This document shows, one piece after another, positions 8,399-17,398 of a DNA stretch of 22,837 nucleotides. This stretch comes from JAVBUP01 sp031555175. Lineage in GTDB: Bacteria; Bacillota_I; Bacilli_A; Erysipelotrichales; Coprobacillaceae. The position numbers were made by a program, and so were the translations under genes. The stretch covers positions 1-22,837 of the forward strand of contig JAVBUP010000057.1 in NCBI GenBank assembly GCA_031555175.1, given 5' to 3'. Within the stretch, counting starts at the first letter, position 1, and the number at the start of each line of letters is the position of its first letter. The notes below the pieces were generated by a model that worked only from the letters and a program-made list of their open reading frames with translations, was not told where the DNA came from and did not search any database.

Positions 8399-11300
8399 CT
8401 ATAGTTCAAATATTTCCTTTAATTCTTCTTCGTTTAACTTATTAACAAATGTTTCGCCGGGTTGGATAACAGAGTTAATGAGTTCTTTTTTCTTTTCTTG
8501 TAAATCAAAGATTTTATCTTCGATTGTACCTTTTGTAATAAGTTTAAATACTTGGACTGAATTATTTTGACCTATACGATATGCGCGGTCAGTTGCTTGA
8601 TCTTCAACAGCTGGATTCCACCAAGGATCATAATGAATAACTACATCTGCTCCCGTTAAATTTAAACCAGTACCACCAGCTTTCAAAGATATGAGGAAGA
8701 CATCTTTGTTGCCTTGATTAAAGGAATCAACTAAGGATAAACGTTCTTCAACCGGTGTAGACCCATCTAGATAGTAGTACGAAGTATTATTATCTTTGAA
8801 CTTATCTTCGATAATTTTTAACATTGATACAAATTGCGAAAAGACAAGTACACGATGGCCACCTTCTAGAGCATTGTTAATAATCTCTAAGAGAACATCT
8901 TCTTTACCGCTACCACCATTATAATCTTCTAAGAATAGAGATGGATGACAACAAATCTGTCTTAATTTCATTAAAACAGCTAATATTTTGAACGTTGATT
9001 TCTCAAAACCATTTACTTCAAGCTCAGCTTTAATCTCTTTTTTAGCCGCTTGTAGATTAGCTAAGTATAATTTCTTTTGCTCTTCAGTCATTTCGATAGA
9101 AATCTTTGTTTCTATTTTTTCGGGAAGTTCTGTTAGAACATCTTTCTTCATACGACGCATAATAAATGGTTTAATTTGTCTACTTAAATCATTCAAGGCA
9201 TATGCATCATTATCCCTAACGATTGGCTTCTCATACTTCTCTCTAAAGCGATGGTGGTTTGATAAATAACCTTTCATGATAAAATCAAATATTGACCATA
9301 ACTCAGTTAATGAGTTTTCAATAGGAGTACCTGTTAGCGCAAAATAATGGTGCGATTTAATTTTTTTGACAGTTTCAGCATTAAGCGAATTTGGATTCTT
9401 AATATGTTGCGCCTCATCAATAAAAATATAATCAAAGATAATATTCTCATACTCATCAATATCACGCCTTAATAGTGGATAGCTGGTAATTATGATATCA
9501 AAATCGGCGCATAACGCGATTTGATTTTTTCTATCTTCTGGGTTGCCATGAATAACCAAGGCTGATAATGTTTGCGAGAATTTCTTTATCTCGTTTTGCC
9601 AGTTGTACACTAAACTTGATGGACAAACTATCAATGCGCTTTTTTTGCTGACATCTTGTTCAGAGGCAAGAAAGGTAATAGTTTGTAATGTTTTACCTAG
9701 ACCCATATCATCAGCTAAAATACCACCAAGATGATAGTGCGATAGGGTTTTAAGCCATTTGAATCCCGTTATTTGATACTCTCTTAGCGTCCCATTAATT
9801 GTATTTGGAACTTTAATATCAAGATTATCTGGCGAAACTAGTGTTTGTATAAATGATTCAACACTTGGATCAACATATGAGTCGAACTCTTGTAACCTTT
9901 CTTTTAAATATAGTGATTTTGAAAGGGGTAGTTCAAAATGATTACCATTGATACTATCTTCATCAATATCTAATTGGTCTAAAAGCTCTAAATAATCAGT
10001 ATTGTTATTGAACTCTAAGAACGAACCATCTTTTAATCGATAATACTTTCTTTTTTTCTTATAGGCATCTAAAATATCTTTAAGTTCACTTGGATCTATA
10101 CCATTCATATCTAAATCTACTTCTAGTAATTGTGAACTTTCATTTAATCTAATTGATGTTTTAAATGAGGTGCTTAAGAAAAGACTTTTAAAATTATCTG
10201 CATAATAGATAGTTGCTAAACCTTGAAGTACCGGCAATATTTCATAGACTAGATTGAATATTGTTTTATCATCGCTTGTATATAGATAATCAGGAGCAAC
10301 TTTTAAATCGATAGATTCCAATATATTCATAATTGCATATTCTTTTTGATCATCCCTAATAATAATCTTTCCCTCATCAGTAGCCAACATATCATTAGAG
10401 AATGGATTAAACTCTATATCCCCATAAGAGAATGTTGGGCGCAGTATTAAAGTGTTTCCTTCTTTATCTAAATAGATATTGGCTTGAAAATCGGCTTGAA
10501 TATATTGTTTAGAGATAGTTTCCGGAATTTCAACCCCTATGCTGCGGTTGAGAAAAGGCAATATTTTAGAAACGAAGTTAGCTCGATCATTATCTTTGAG
10601 GATAATCTCATTCATGTTATTTAAGCTAGCCTTAATAAAAGCGGATATAATTTTTGTTTGACGATGAGGAATTTGATAAATAGATTCATTTAGCAAACAG
10701 TATTCATAATCACTAGTAATGGGCATTAGACCATTCAATGTGGATAGCAATAGATGTATTTCATTATCTTGATCCTCTACTTCAATAGAAAAAGGCAAAG
10801 AGTCATCTGTTTGCTTAACATCTACTTCATTACCATTTAAATTAATAGTAATAGTTTCATTTTTTATTATTGGTAAAATTCTTTTCAATAAATAATCATT
10901 AGCATACATTTTCTTTGTAGTAAATGGTTGATCGTAAATTGAACTAGACATACTATTAATTTCTCTAGCGATTCGTAATATTTCTTTGAAGAATAATGGT
11001 AAAGAGTGAATTGCTGGATTAAAAGTGAATTGTTTTCCAAACTCTAATGGGACTTGTTTATCAATGCTCTCAATTAAGGATTGAATATCTTTAACTACAT
11101 ATAATTTTTCTTCACCAATACGGAAGTAAAGATATTTTCTGATAGTAGTTTTATTAAATAAGTTTATTTCTTCGGAATCTAAATGAATTTCAACGTGAAG
11201 TTTTTTCTTATTAATACTATTTATCTGACTATCATATTGATCAAAAATTTCTTGAATGAAATCATTTTTTTCTTGTTGGGCTTTTAATACTTGGTTCAAC

Positions 11301-11581
11301 TCAATTTGTGCTTGTTTCATTGTGGCAACCACGTGTTTGCATGCACCAAAAAATTCTGAATTAAATGGACATGAGCAACGATATGATTCTACTGCACCTG
11401 TTTGAGATACACGAATTTTCACATTAAAATTTCCATCCTTTTCTACAGAAGCAGTTATTTCGTTTGTTTTATTATTGATAACTAGATTTTTGACAAATCC
11501 ATTGACTTGATAAAGCTCGGCATTTATTAAGACAGAACGATTACTTGTTAATGACAAAATTTGTTTATCTGTAATTCTCAT
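8399..11581 (-). CDS. SWIM zinc-finger SNF2-family ATP-dependent helicase/translocase
   Basis: A 1060-residue Swi2/Snf2 superfamily 2 ATPase. The N-terminal SWIM zinc finger is C69-x-C71-x9-C81-x-H83, usually a DNA- or protein-binding module. A long middle region (about 100-580) corresponds to the bacterial SNF2-associated domain. The motor has motif I ADDMGLGKT (K630), a DEAQ box (D722-Q725), TGTPIENS, then the C-terminal lobe with GGTGLNLTGAD and DRAYRIGQ (ending at Q1005). Such proteins translocate on duplex DNA and may remodel DNA-protein complexes; the specific role in Bacillota (YwqA-like proteins) is poorly defined. It is convergent with addAB but not co-transcribed. CGGAGG about 8 bases upstream supports the ATG at 11581. 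Confidence 0.92.
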   Translation of the reverse strand: MRITDKQILSLTSNRSVLINAELYQVNGFVKNLVINNKTNEITASVEKDGNFNVKIRVSQTGAVESYRCSCPFNSEFFGACKHVVATMKQAQIELNQVLKAQQEKNDFIQEIFDQYDSQINSINKKKLHVEIHLDSEEINLFNKTTIRKYLYFRIGEEKLYVVKDIQSLIESIDKQVPLEFGKQFTFNPAIHSLPLFFKEILRIAREINSMSSSIYDQPFTTKKMYANDYLLKRILPIIKNETITINLNGNEVDVKQTDDSLPFSIEVEDQDNEIHLLLSTLNGLMPITSDYEYCLLNESIYQIPHRQTKIISAFIKASLNNMNEIILKDNDRANFVSKILPFLNRSIGVEIPETISKQYIQADFQANIYLDKEGNTLILRPTFSYGDIEFNPFSNDMLATDEGKIIIRDDQKEYAIMNILESIDLKVAPDYLYTSDDKTIFNLVYEILPVLQGLATIYYADNFKSLFLSTSFKTSIRLNESSQLLEVDLDMNGIDPSELKDILDAYKKKRKYYRLKDGSFLEFNNNTDYLELLDQLDIDEDSINGNHFELPLSKSLYLKERLQEFDSYVDPSVESFIQTLVSPDNLDIKVPNTINGTLREYQITGFKWLKTLSHYHLGGILADDMGLGKTLQTITFLASEQDVSKKSALIVCPSSLVYNWQNEIKKFSQTLSALVIHGNPEDRKNQIALCADFDIIITSYPLLRRDIDEYENIIFDYIFIDEAQHIKNPNSLNAETVKKIKSHHYFALTGTPIENSLTELWSIFDFIMKGYLSNHHRFREKYEKPIVRDNDAYALNDLSRQIKPFIMRRMKKDVLTELPEKIETKISIEMTEEQKKLYLANLQAAKKEIKAELEVNGFEKSTFKILAVLMKLRQICCHPSLFLEDYNGGSGKEDVLLEIINNALEGGHRVLVFSQFVSMLKIIEDKFKDNNTSYYYLDGSTPVEERLSLVDSFNQGNKDVFLISLKAGGTGLNLTGADVVIHYDPWWNPAVEDQATDRAYRIGQNNSVQVFKLITKGTIEDKIFDLQEKKKELINSVIQPGETFVNKLNEEELKEIFEL

Positions 11582-11609
11582 AACTAATCCTCCGATAACA
11601 CATCAATTT

Positions 11610-11618
11610 ATTATATCA
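11610..11618 (-). promoter_or_regulatory. Extended -10 promoter of the SNF2 gene
   Basis: On the minus strand TGATATAAT (TATAAT at 11610-11615) is a perfect extended -10, identical to the addBA one, again with no clear -35 box. It lies about 30 bases before the start codon. Confidence 0.65.
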
Positions 11619-11662
11619 CAAAACAAGCATAGATAACCGCATTATTTTCAATTAAACTATAC

Positions 11663-11684
11663 AAAAAAAGGAACTTTCGTTCCT
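11663..11684 (-). terminator. Terminator of the PHP-yebC operon
   Basis: On the minus strand AGGAAC (11684-11679) pairs with GTTCCT (11674-11669) around a GAAA loop, followed by a T run (11668-11663). It begins four bases after the yebC stop codon. Confidence 0.85.
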
Positions 11685-11687
11685 CTA

Positions 11688-12413
11688 CTATCCTTCGTAA
11701 TTAGCTACATTATGATAAACTTGATTTACATCATCAACTTCTTCTAAACCAGTGATTAAACGAGTGAATTGCTCCATATCATCTCCACTAAGTTCAATTG
11801 TTTCTTGAGCTACCCAAGTAATTTCTTCTGTTTCAAAAGTTGCTGCTGAGTTTGCTTCTTCAATAGCAGTTTTAATTTTATATAAGTCTTGTGGTTCCCC
11901 AGTAACAATTGTTTCACCATCTTCTGATTCAATATCCTTGATTTCAACATCAGCCATTAAGCATGCATCAAGAATTGCTTCTTCATCCATTCCTTTTACT
12001 GATAATACAGAAATATGATCATAAGCGAAAGATACTGAATTTTGTGCACCGATAGTTGATTTAGTTCTATTGAATGGAGGTCTAATTTGAGAAAGAGTTC
12101 TATTTACATTATCTGTTAACCCTTCAACAATTACTGTAGATCCAACTGGACCATACCCTTCATATCTAAAACTTTCATAGTTCTCCCCAGTACCACTACT
12201 TACTTTATCAATCGCACGCTTGATAACATCACCAGGAACTTGTGCCTTTTTAGCTTTATCAATTAATCTTCTTAAAGATAAGTTTGCATCTGGATCAGTT
12301 CCTCCAGCTTTAGCAGCTAAATAAATTTCTTTACCAAATTGTGAATAAACTTTAGCTTTAGCGCCTGCAGTTTTAGCCATCGAAGCTTTTCTTACTTCAA
12401 ATGCTCTACCCAT
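11688..12413 (-). CDS. yebC: YebC/PmpR family protein (YeeI-type)
   Basis: A 241-residue member of the YebC/TACO1 family. These proteins were long annotated as transcription regulators, and recent work links them to the ribosome and relief of stalling at proline-rich stretches. The N-terminus (MGRAFEVRKASMAKT, then KVYSQFGKEIYLAAK) and the blocks VPGDVIKRAIDK (59-70), YEGYGPVGSTVIVE (84-97) and TDNVNRT (100-106) are diagnostic. Around 111-127 it departs from the family: IRPPFNRTKSTIGAQNSV replaces the usual FxKxGGxxGxxGSV, losing three glycines and gaining a diproline (112-113). A GAGGAAGGA ribosome site precedes the ATG. It is second in an operon 27 bases behind the PHP gene. Confidence 0.93.
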   Translation of the reverse strand: MGRAFEVRKASMAKTAGAKAKVYSQFGKEIYLAAKAGGTDPDANLSLRRLIDKAKKAQVPGDVIKRAIDKVSSGTGENYESFRYEGYGPVGSTVIVEGLTDNVNRTLSQIRPPFNRTKSTIGAQNSVSFAYDHISVLSVKGMDEEAILDACLMADVEIKDIESEDGETIVTGEPQDLYKIKTAIEEANSAATFETEEITWVAQETIELSGDDMEQFTRLITGLEEVDDVNQVYHNVANYEG

Positions 12414-12440
12414 AATATCATTCCTTCCTCTTTGCCTATA

Positions 12441-13262
12441 TTATTTTAGCGTATTTTTCGCTCTATTACAACCGATTTCTAGTTTTTGTACCCAGTTTAA
12501 TCCTAACTTTTGAACATGTTCGATACACATAGTAATCGTTTCATCGTCGAAAGATGTAGGCTTATGAGCATCAGCTCCAATAATTACTTTGCAGCCTACT
12601 TTAGCGACAATTTCCCAAAACTTCCACACTGGATATCGATAGCGATCTCCATCTTGATATATGCCATGTTTGATGCCAACACGAATTCCTTCGCCATTGT
12701 ATTCCAATGGCATATCAAGACGTAAAGCAGCATTTGCTAAATCATAAGCAGCTTTTTCGCAAGCATCATCCCAGGCTGGGTATAAGTTCATAAATAAATC
12801 TGGATGACATAGATATTCAAATAATCCAGATTCCATTCCTTTAATACATGATTGGACATAGATATCAATTAAATCAGGAGTAGTAATTCTGCCGCTCATC
12901 ATTTCAGGATTAAATTGCCCATAATAGTGGTTACCTAATATTAGATAATCTATGTCCTTGGAATCTAGTAAATTTTGATAATAGGGCACAGCTGATTCTA
13001 CATATTCAGCTTCAAATCCTATCCATATTTGTATGTCGCTTTTATATTTTTCTTTTAGTCGTTTCATTTCTAAAAGATAAGCATCTTTTTGCTCCCATGG
13101 TATTCTCATTGGAAATACATCAACAACACCTTCTACTGGGATATGATCTGAAATTCCAATTTCTACATAGCCAGCATTAATTGCCGATAAAATCATTTCT
13201 TCTTCTGTCCCGGTAGCGTGACCACAACGATACGTATGAGAATGATAATTTCTTAATAACAT
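12441..13262 (-). CDS. PHP-domain phosphoesterase, histidinol-phosphatase-like
   Basis: A 273-residue PHP (polymerase and histidinol phosphatase) superfamily metal-dependent hydrolase. The metal ligands of the family are visible: HSH (H7, H9), H15, SDH (38-40), GFEAE (82-86), GNHY (H112), HPD (H153, D155) and GADAH (D231, H233). The closest family is histidinol-phosphatase HisK, which makes histidinol from histidinol phosphate, but no other histidine genes are present, so the substrate is uncertain and a general phosphoesterase role is possible. A GAAGGGG ribosome site lies before the ATG and an extended -10 (TGTTATATT) about 28 bases upstream. yebC follows after 27 bases. Confidence 0.85.
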   Translation of the reverse strand: MLLRNYHSHTYRCGHATGTEEEMILSAINAGYVEIGISDHIPVEGVVDVFPMRIPWEQKDAYLLEMKRLKEKYKSDIQIWIGFEAEYVESAVPYYQNLLDSKDIDYLILGNHYYGQFNPEMMSGRITTPDLIDIYVQSCIKGMESGLFEYLCHPDLFMNLYPAWDDACEKAAYDLANAALRLDMPLEYNGEGIRVGIKHGIYQDGDRYRYPVWKFWEIVAKVGCKVIIGADAHKPTSFDDETITMCIEHVQKLGLNWVQKLEIGCNRAKNTLK

Positions 13263-13289
13263 ATTACCCCTTCTTTCAGCACGATATTT

Positions 13290-13298
13290 AATATAACA
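13290..13298 (-). promoter_or_regulatory. Putative extended -10 promoter of PHP-yebC
   Basis: On the minus strand TGTTATATT (TATATT at 13290-13295) is an extended -10 about 28 bases upstream of the PHP start codon. No good -35 box; the upstream region is a run of T. Confidence 0.45.
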
Positions 13299-13308
13299 TA
13301 GTTTTATG

Positions 13309-13347
13309 AATAAAAAAATAGAGTTTCATAATAAAAAAATGTATAAT
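13309..13347 (+). promoter_or_regulatory. Phased A-tracts and -10 box of the flavoprotein operon
   Basis: AATAAAAAAAT occurs at 13309-13319 and 13330-13340, two 7-A tracts exactly 21 bp apart. A consensus TATAAT follows at 13342-13347. There is no recognisable -35 box. Phased A-tracts may bend the DNA or contact the polymerase alpha subunit. The start codon is 22 bases after the -10 box. Confidence 0.55.
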
Positions 13348-13369
13348 AAATTGGAAAGGGTGTGAAGAA

Positions 13370-14530
13370 ATGAAACGAGTTGCCATAATAGGGGCTGGAG
13401 CTGCTGGACTTGCTTGTGCTGCTACAATCATTAAACTTAATCCCAAGATAGAAGTCGTTTTGATAGACAAGAATAATAGTTTAGGAAAGAAACTATTAGT
13501 AACTGGAAATGGACGTTGCAATATTTCTAATGATGATATGCGACAACAATATTATCATGGAAATGGATTTGAGAGATTTTATCCACTTATTCATGATTTT
13601 AATGTTAGGGAGTTCTTTAGTGATTTAGGTATGATAACGACAAATATCGACACATTTGTCTATCCCTATACAAAACAAGCTACCACAGTAGTAGATGCAT
13701 TTAAAAGTATGATTAGGAATATTGAAGTTAAAACGGGATTTGAAGTTATTGATATTATATTTGATAAGAGTTATTTGATTAAAAGTCAAGATAATGTAGT
13801 TGAAGTAGATTATGTAGTTATTGCAACTGGTGGAAAAGCATATGTGAAAAAAGAGTATAATGGATATGCTTTGTTGGAAAAACTTGGGCACACATTAACA
13901 AGTATTAATCCTTCGTTAGTGCAGATTAAAACGAAGGAAGTATATAAAGAATTAAAAGGTAGTCGACTTTCTTGTACAGTTAGTTTTGTGAATAACAATA
14001 TAGAGTTAAGAAGAGAAGTTGGTGAAGTCATGTTTACTGATTATGGATTGACAGGTATTGCAATTATGCAATGCTCACGTCTAGTTCATCAATATCCTCA
14101 AAGTAAGATAGTAATTGATTGCATGCCAGAGTATGAATATAGCCAACTTGTAGAGTTGTTGGAAGGTAGAAAAATAAAGTTTAACACTATTGAAGATTAT
14201 TGTAATGGCTTAATATTAAAGCCATTAATGAAAATATTTATTAATAAACTAAATATCGCAGAGGTATGTGATATAGCCCCTGATAGCTTAGCTAAAATGA
14301 TTAAAGAGTTTACACTTCATGTTATTGGTACACAAACATTTGAAAATTCTCAAGTCTGTGCTGGCGGTGTTAGTCTAGAAGAAATAGATAATGATTTTAT
14401 GTCTAGGTTGTATGATAATATGTTCATAATAGGTGAAGTGCTAGATATTGATGGTGATTGTGGAGGATATAACTTACATTATGCCTTTGCTAGTGGATAT
14501 CACGTTGGAAGAAGGATAGCTAATGATTAG
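13370..14530 (+). CDS. BaiN/HI0933 (YtfP/YhiN)-family flavoprotein
   Basis: A 386-residue FAD-binding oxidoreductase of the HI0933-like family, which includes BaiN, E. coli YhiN and B. subtilis YtfP; apart from a bile-acid role proposed for BaiN, the reaction is unknown. It shows the N-terminal dinucleotide fold GAGAAG (8-13), the family signature LGKKLLVTGNGRCN (38-51), ATGGKAY and the C-terminal GEVLD (355-359) with GDCGGYN (362-368), which closes the flavin site. The length is a little below the family's usual ~400. A GGAAAGGG ribosome site precedes the ATG. It opens a four-gene operon and overlaps the next flavoprotein by 8 bases (ATGATTAG). With no bile-acid genes around, a bile-acid role is not supported here. 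Confidence 0.9.
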   Translation: MKRVAIIGAGAAGLACAATIIKLNPKIEVVLIDKNNSLGKKLLVTGNGRCNISNDDMRQQYYHGNGFERFYPLIHDFNVREFFSDLGMITTNIDTFVYPYTKQATTVVDAFKSMIRNIEVKTGFEVIDIIFDKSYLIKSQDNVVEVDYVVIATGGKAYVKKEYNGYALLEKLGHTLTSINPSLVQIKTKEVYKELKGSRLSCTVSFVNNNIELRREVGEVMFTDYGLTGIAIMQCSRLVHQYPQSKIVIDCMPEYEYSQLVELLEGRKIKFNTIEDYCNGLILKPLMKIFINKLNIAEVCDIAPDSLAKMIKEFTLHVIGTQTFENSQVCAGGVSLEEIDNDFMSRLYDNMFIIGEVLDIDGDCGGYNLHYAFASGYHVGRRIAND

Positions 14531-16100
14531 AATTAGAAATGTTAGAGTAGAGATAAATGACACATTATCTTATGAAAAACGAATATCTACTTTGCTGAAT
14601 ATTAGAAGTAACCAAATTATGGATGTAAAATTAGTTAAAAAATCGCTTGATGCGAGAAGAAAAAACGATATTCATTATATTTGTACTTTTGATTTCAATA
14701 TTGATGTAGATGAGCAACTATTTATTGCAAAGCATAAAAAGCAAGGTTTAGATATTGTAGAGGATAAAATTTATGAAATTCCTCAAGTTGAAACTAAAAA
14801 AAGAGTAGTGGTAGTTGGTAGTGGACCGGCTGGATTGTTTACTACATTGTTATTAGCAAGGGCTGGTGTAAAACCAACATTGATTGAGCGAGGAACAGAT
14901 GTTGACACTAGAACTCAAGATATTAATGAATTTTGGAAAGGGAACTCATTGAAACTAAATTCAAATGTCCAATTTGGTGAGGGTGGGGCTGGAACTTTCT
15001 CTGATGGGAAACTGAATTCTGGAATCAAAGATTCACGTTGCCAATTTGTATTGGAAACATTTCATGACTTTGGTGCTCCAGAAGAAATTATTTATAACTC
15101 TAAACCACATATTGGAACTGACTATTTAAAGATAGTAGTGAAAAATATGCGTGAAGAAATTAACCGCTTAGGTGGAAAAGTATTATTTAACCATCAATTA
15201 ACTAACATTAGAATAGATAATAATGTGATCAAGGCGATAGAAATAACGGTTGATGATTATGTCTATGAGGAAGATGTCGATGCATTGGTTATGGCGATAG
15301 GTCATAGTGCGAGGGATACATTTGTGATGCTAAAAGATTTAGGATTTGAAATGGTAGCAAAGAACTTTGCTATGGGAGTAAGAATTGAGCATCCTCAAGA
15401 TTTAATAAATGTGTTACAGTATGGTAAATTTAGAGATAAATTACCTGCTGCAGATTATAAACTAGCTGTTCATTTAGAAAATGGTCGAGATTTATATACG
15501 TTTTGTATGTGCCCGGGTGGTGAAGTTGTGAATGCAACAAATCTTGATGGACATATTGTTACAAATGGTATGAGTTATTTTGACCGAGATAAGGAAAACG
15601 CTAATAGTGCATTATTAGTAGGCATAAGTCCAAGTGATTTAGAAAGTGATGATCCACTTGCAGGAATGAATTTGCAAATTGAGTTGGAGCAGAGAGCTTA
15701 TCAAATTTCGGATAGTTATTTAGCTCCTGTCCAACTAGTTGATGATTTCCTTAAAGGTCAAGTATCGACGGAGTATAGAAGCGTTAAGCCAACATATAAG
15801 CCTGGTTGTGTATTTACAGACTTCAATACATGGCTGCCAAAATATATGGTTGAGACATTGAAAGATGGTTTAGTAAAAATGGATATGAAAATGCCAGGAT
15901 TCAATTTTGGGGATGCCTTACTAGTAGGCGTTGAATCGCGAAGTTCATCTCCTGTCAGAATCTTACGTGATTCAGATATGGAAGCTAGCATCAAGGGTGT
16001 ATATCCAATTGGTGAAGGAGCTGGGTATGCTGGTGGTATTATGTCAAGTGCTGTTGATGGTATCAAATGCTTCGAGAAATTAGTTGAGAAATTAAGGTAG
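14523..16100 (+). CDS. COG2509-type FAD-dependent dehydrogenase
   Basis: A 525-residue predicted NAD(P)/FAD-dependent oxidoreductase of the uncharacterised COG2509 type. An N-terminal domain of about 90 residues without a recognised fold precedes the FAD-binding site VVVVGSGPAGL (95-105, acidic end E122). The family block FGEGGAGTFSDGKL (151-164) and a C-terminal GEGAGYAGGI segment near 500-510 complete the flavin pocket. The start overlaps the end of the preceding flavoprotein by 8 bases, with an AGAAGGA ribosome site inside that gene, so the two are coupled. The lipid kinase follows after 10 bases. Substrate and electron partner are unknown; the pairing with another orphan flavoprotein suggests a shared redox pathway (inference). 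Confidence 0.88.
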   Translation: MIRIRNVRVEINDTLSYEKRISTLLNIRSNQIMDVKLVKKSLDARRKNDIHYICTFDFNIDVDEQLFIAKHKKQGLDIVEDKIYEIPQVETKKRVVVVGSGPAGLFTTLLLARAGVKPTLIERGTDVDTRTQDINEFWKGNSLKLNSNVQFGEGGAGTFSDGKLNSGIKDSRCQFVLETFHDFGAPEEIIYNSKPHIGTDYLKIVVKNMREEINRLGGKVLFNHQLTNIRIDNNVIKAIEITVDDYVYEEDVDALVMAIGHSARDTFVMLKDLGFEMVAKNFAMGVRIEHPQDLINVLQYGKFRDKLPAADYKLAVHLENGRDLYTFCMCPGGEVVNATNLDGHIVTNGMSYFDRDKENANSALLVGISPSDLESDDPLAGMNLQIELEQRAYQISDSYLAPVQLVDDFLKGQVSTEYRSVKPTYKPGCVFTDFNTWLPKYMVETLKDGLVKMDMKMPGFNFGDALLVGVESRSSSPVRILRDSDMEASIKGVYPIGEGAGYAGGIMSSAVDGIKCFEKLVEKLR

Positions 16101-16110
16101 GTGTAGGGGA

Positions 16111-17010
16111 ATGAAAGTATTATTTATTATTAATCCTAAGGCGGGTCGTGGGAAAACAGATGTTTTAGTGCAAACAATCCAAAATGTATTTGATAACAAT
16201 GATTTGGAATGTAAAATTGAGTTCACTAGGTTTCCTAAAGATGCAACAGATATAGTTCGCAAATATGTCTCACAGGATGATTATATGGTAGTTGTGGTTG
16301 GCGGAGACGGAACGCTTCATGAAGCAATGCTTGGCATTGTTGGCAGCAATTCTACTTTGGCAGTTATGCCAAATGGAACGGGGAATGACTTTGCTAAAAT
16401 GGTTAGTATAGAGTTAAAAAAACATTCTCATGATAAAATGATTCGTAATTATCTAAATGCTAGAATGGAAAGAATAGATTGTGCGATGATTAATGAGGAA
16501 TATTTCTTAAATTCGGCATGCTTTGCATTGGATGCTCATACAGCAAATCAAAAAGATTTAGTAGATAAGCATAAATTCATACCAAGAAAACTTGCTTATA
16601 TATATAGTTTGTTGCATGCGATATTTACATATAAAGGTCATGATTGTACAATTGACATAGATGGCAAACAAGTTTATGCAGGAAAAACTATGTTGTTGAC
16701 TGTTAATAATGGTAAATTCTATGGCTCAGGAATTCCAGTATCCCCGGATGCATCATTTAGTGATGGGCTATTAGATGTTGTTTATGTGCCAATGGTAAGT
16801 AAATGGTTAGTACCAATTGTATTTCCGATACTACTAATGGGAAGACATCGAACAAGTAGATTCTTCCGCTTTCATACAGGGAAGCATATTATAATTGATT
16901 TTGGGGAAAACTGGGATGGTAATGTAGATGGTGAGTTAATCACAGCAGCTAAGTATGATATTGTTATACAAGAAGCTAGTTTAGCATTATTGATTCCAGA
17001 AGACATATAA
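16111..17010 (+). CDS. Diacylglycerol kinase-like lipid kinase (DagK/YegS family)
   Basis: A 299-residue soluble lipid kinase with the DAGK catalytic fold: IINPKAGRGK (6-15), the nucleotide-binding GGDGT (64-68), PNGTGNDFA (87-95), a conserved DGLLDVVYV segment and a C-terminal VDGE near 275-280. Members phosphorylate diacylglycerol (DgkB, for lipoteichoic acid lipid recycling) or other lipids (YegS), and the sequence alone does not decide which. The length is typical. An AGGGGA ribosome site lies 10 bases after the COG2509 gene, so it is third in the operon. A 22-base gap with AAGGAG leads to the zinc-ribbon gene. Likely at the inner face of the membrane, by family knowledge. Confidence 0.9.
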   Translation: MKVLFIINPKAGRGKTDVLVQTIQNVFDNNDLECKIEFTRFPKDATDIVRKYVSQDDYMVVVVGGDGTLHEAMLGIVGSNSTLAVMPNGTGNDFAKMVSIELKKHSHDKMIRNYLNARMERIDCAMINEEYFLNSACFALDAHTANQKDLVDKHKFIPRKLAYIYSLLHAIFTYKGHDCTIDIDGKQVYAGKTMLLTVNNGKFYGSGIPVSPDASFSDGLLDVVYVPMVSKWLVPIVFPILLMGRHRTSRFFRFHTGKHIIIDFGENWDGNVDGELITAAKYDIVIQEASLALLIPEDI

Positions 17011-17032
17011 TAAATAATAAGGAGAATAAATT

Positions 17033-17377
17033 ATGGATATTTTTGATAAAGTGAAGAAAGTAACTGGTGAAATTGCTGAAAAAACTGTTGAGATAACTAA
17101 AGTAGCTGTAGATAAAACTAAGGTTGGTGTTGATAAGGCACAGACAAAACGTGCTATTAAAGAAGCATATGCTAAATTAGGTGAAGCTTATTATGATGAT
17201 TGTAATGGCATCTCTCCAAAAATGGAATATGATGAGTACTTTTATGAAATCAATGATGGGTACGCACATTTAGATGAGTTGAACTCAGTAGAGTTTGATG
17301 GTGTGTGTCAAGAGTGTGGTAACGAGAATTCGCTAGATGCTGTTTATTGCAGTAAATGTGGAGCTAAAATGAGATAG
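17033..17377 (+). CDS. Small coiled-coil protein with C-terminal zinc ribbon
   Basis: A 114-residue protein that I cannot assign to a named family. Residues 1-50 are lysine/valine-rich and helical with seven-residue spacing (VEITKVA, VDKTKVG, VDKAQTK), suggesting an amphipathic helix or coiled coil. An acidic, tyrosine-rich middle (51-88) follows, then a zinc ribbon with C92-x2-C95 and C106-x2-C109. There is no signal peptide. An AAGGAG ribosome site and short gap place it last in the flavoprotein-kinase operon, and the terminator stem begins in its stop codon. A scaffold or membrane-surface partner for the kinase is a guess only. Confidence 0.7.
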   Translation: MDIFDKVKKVTGEIAEKTVEITKVAVDKTKVGVDKAQTKRAIKEAYAKLGEAYYDDCNGISPKMEYDEYFYEINDGYAHLDELNSVEFDGVCQECGNENSLDAVYCSKCGAKMR

Positions 17378-17396
17378 AGGAGTAATCCTCTTTTTT
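17376..17396 (+). terminator. Terminator of the flavoprotein-lipid kinase operon
   Basis: AGAGGA (17376-17381) pairs with TCCTCT (17386-17391) around GTAA, followed by T residues to 17396. The stem starts inside the TAG stop codon (17375-17377). Confidence 0.85.
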
Positions 17397-17398
17397 AA

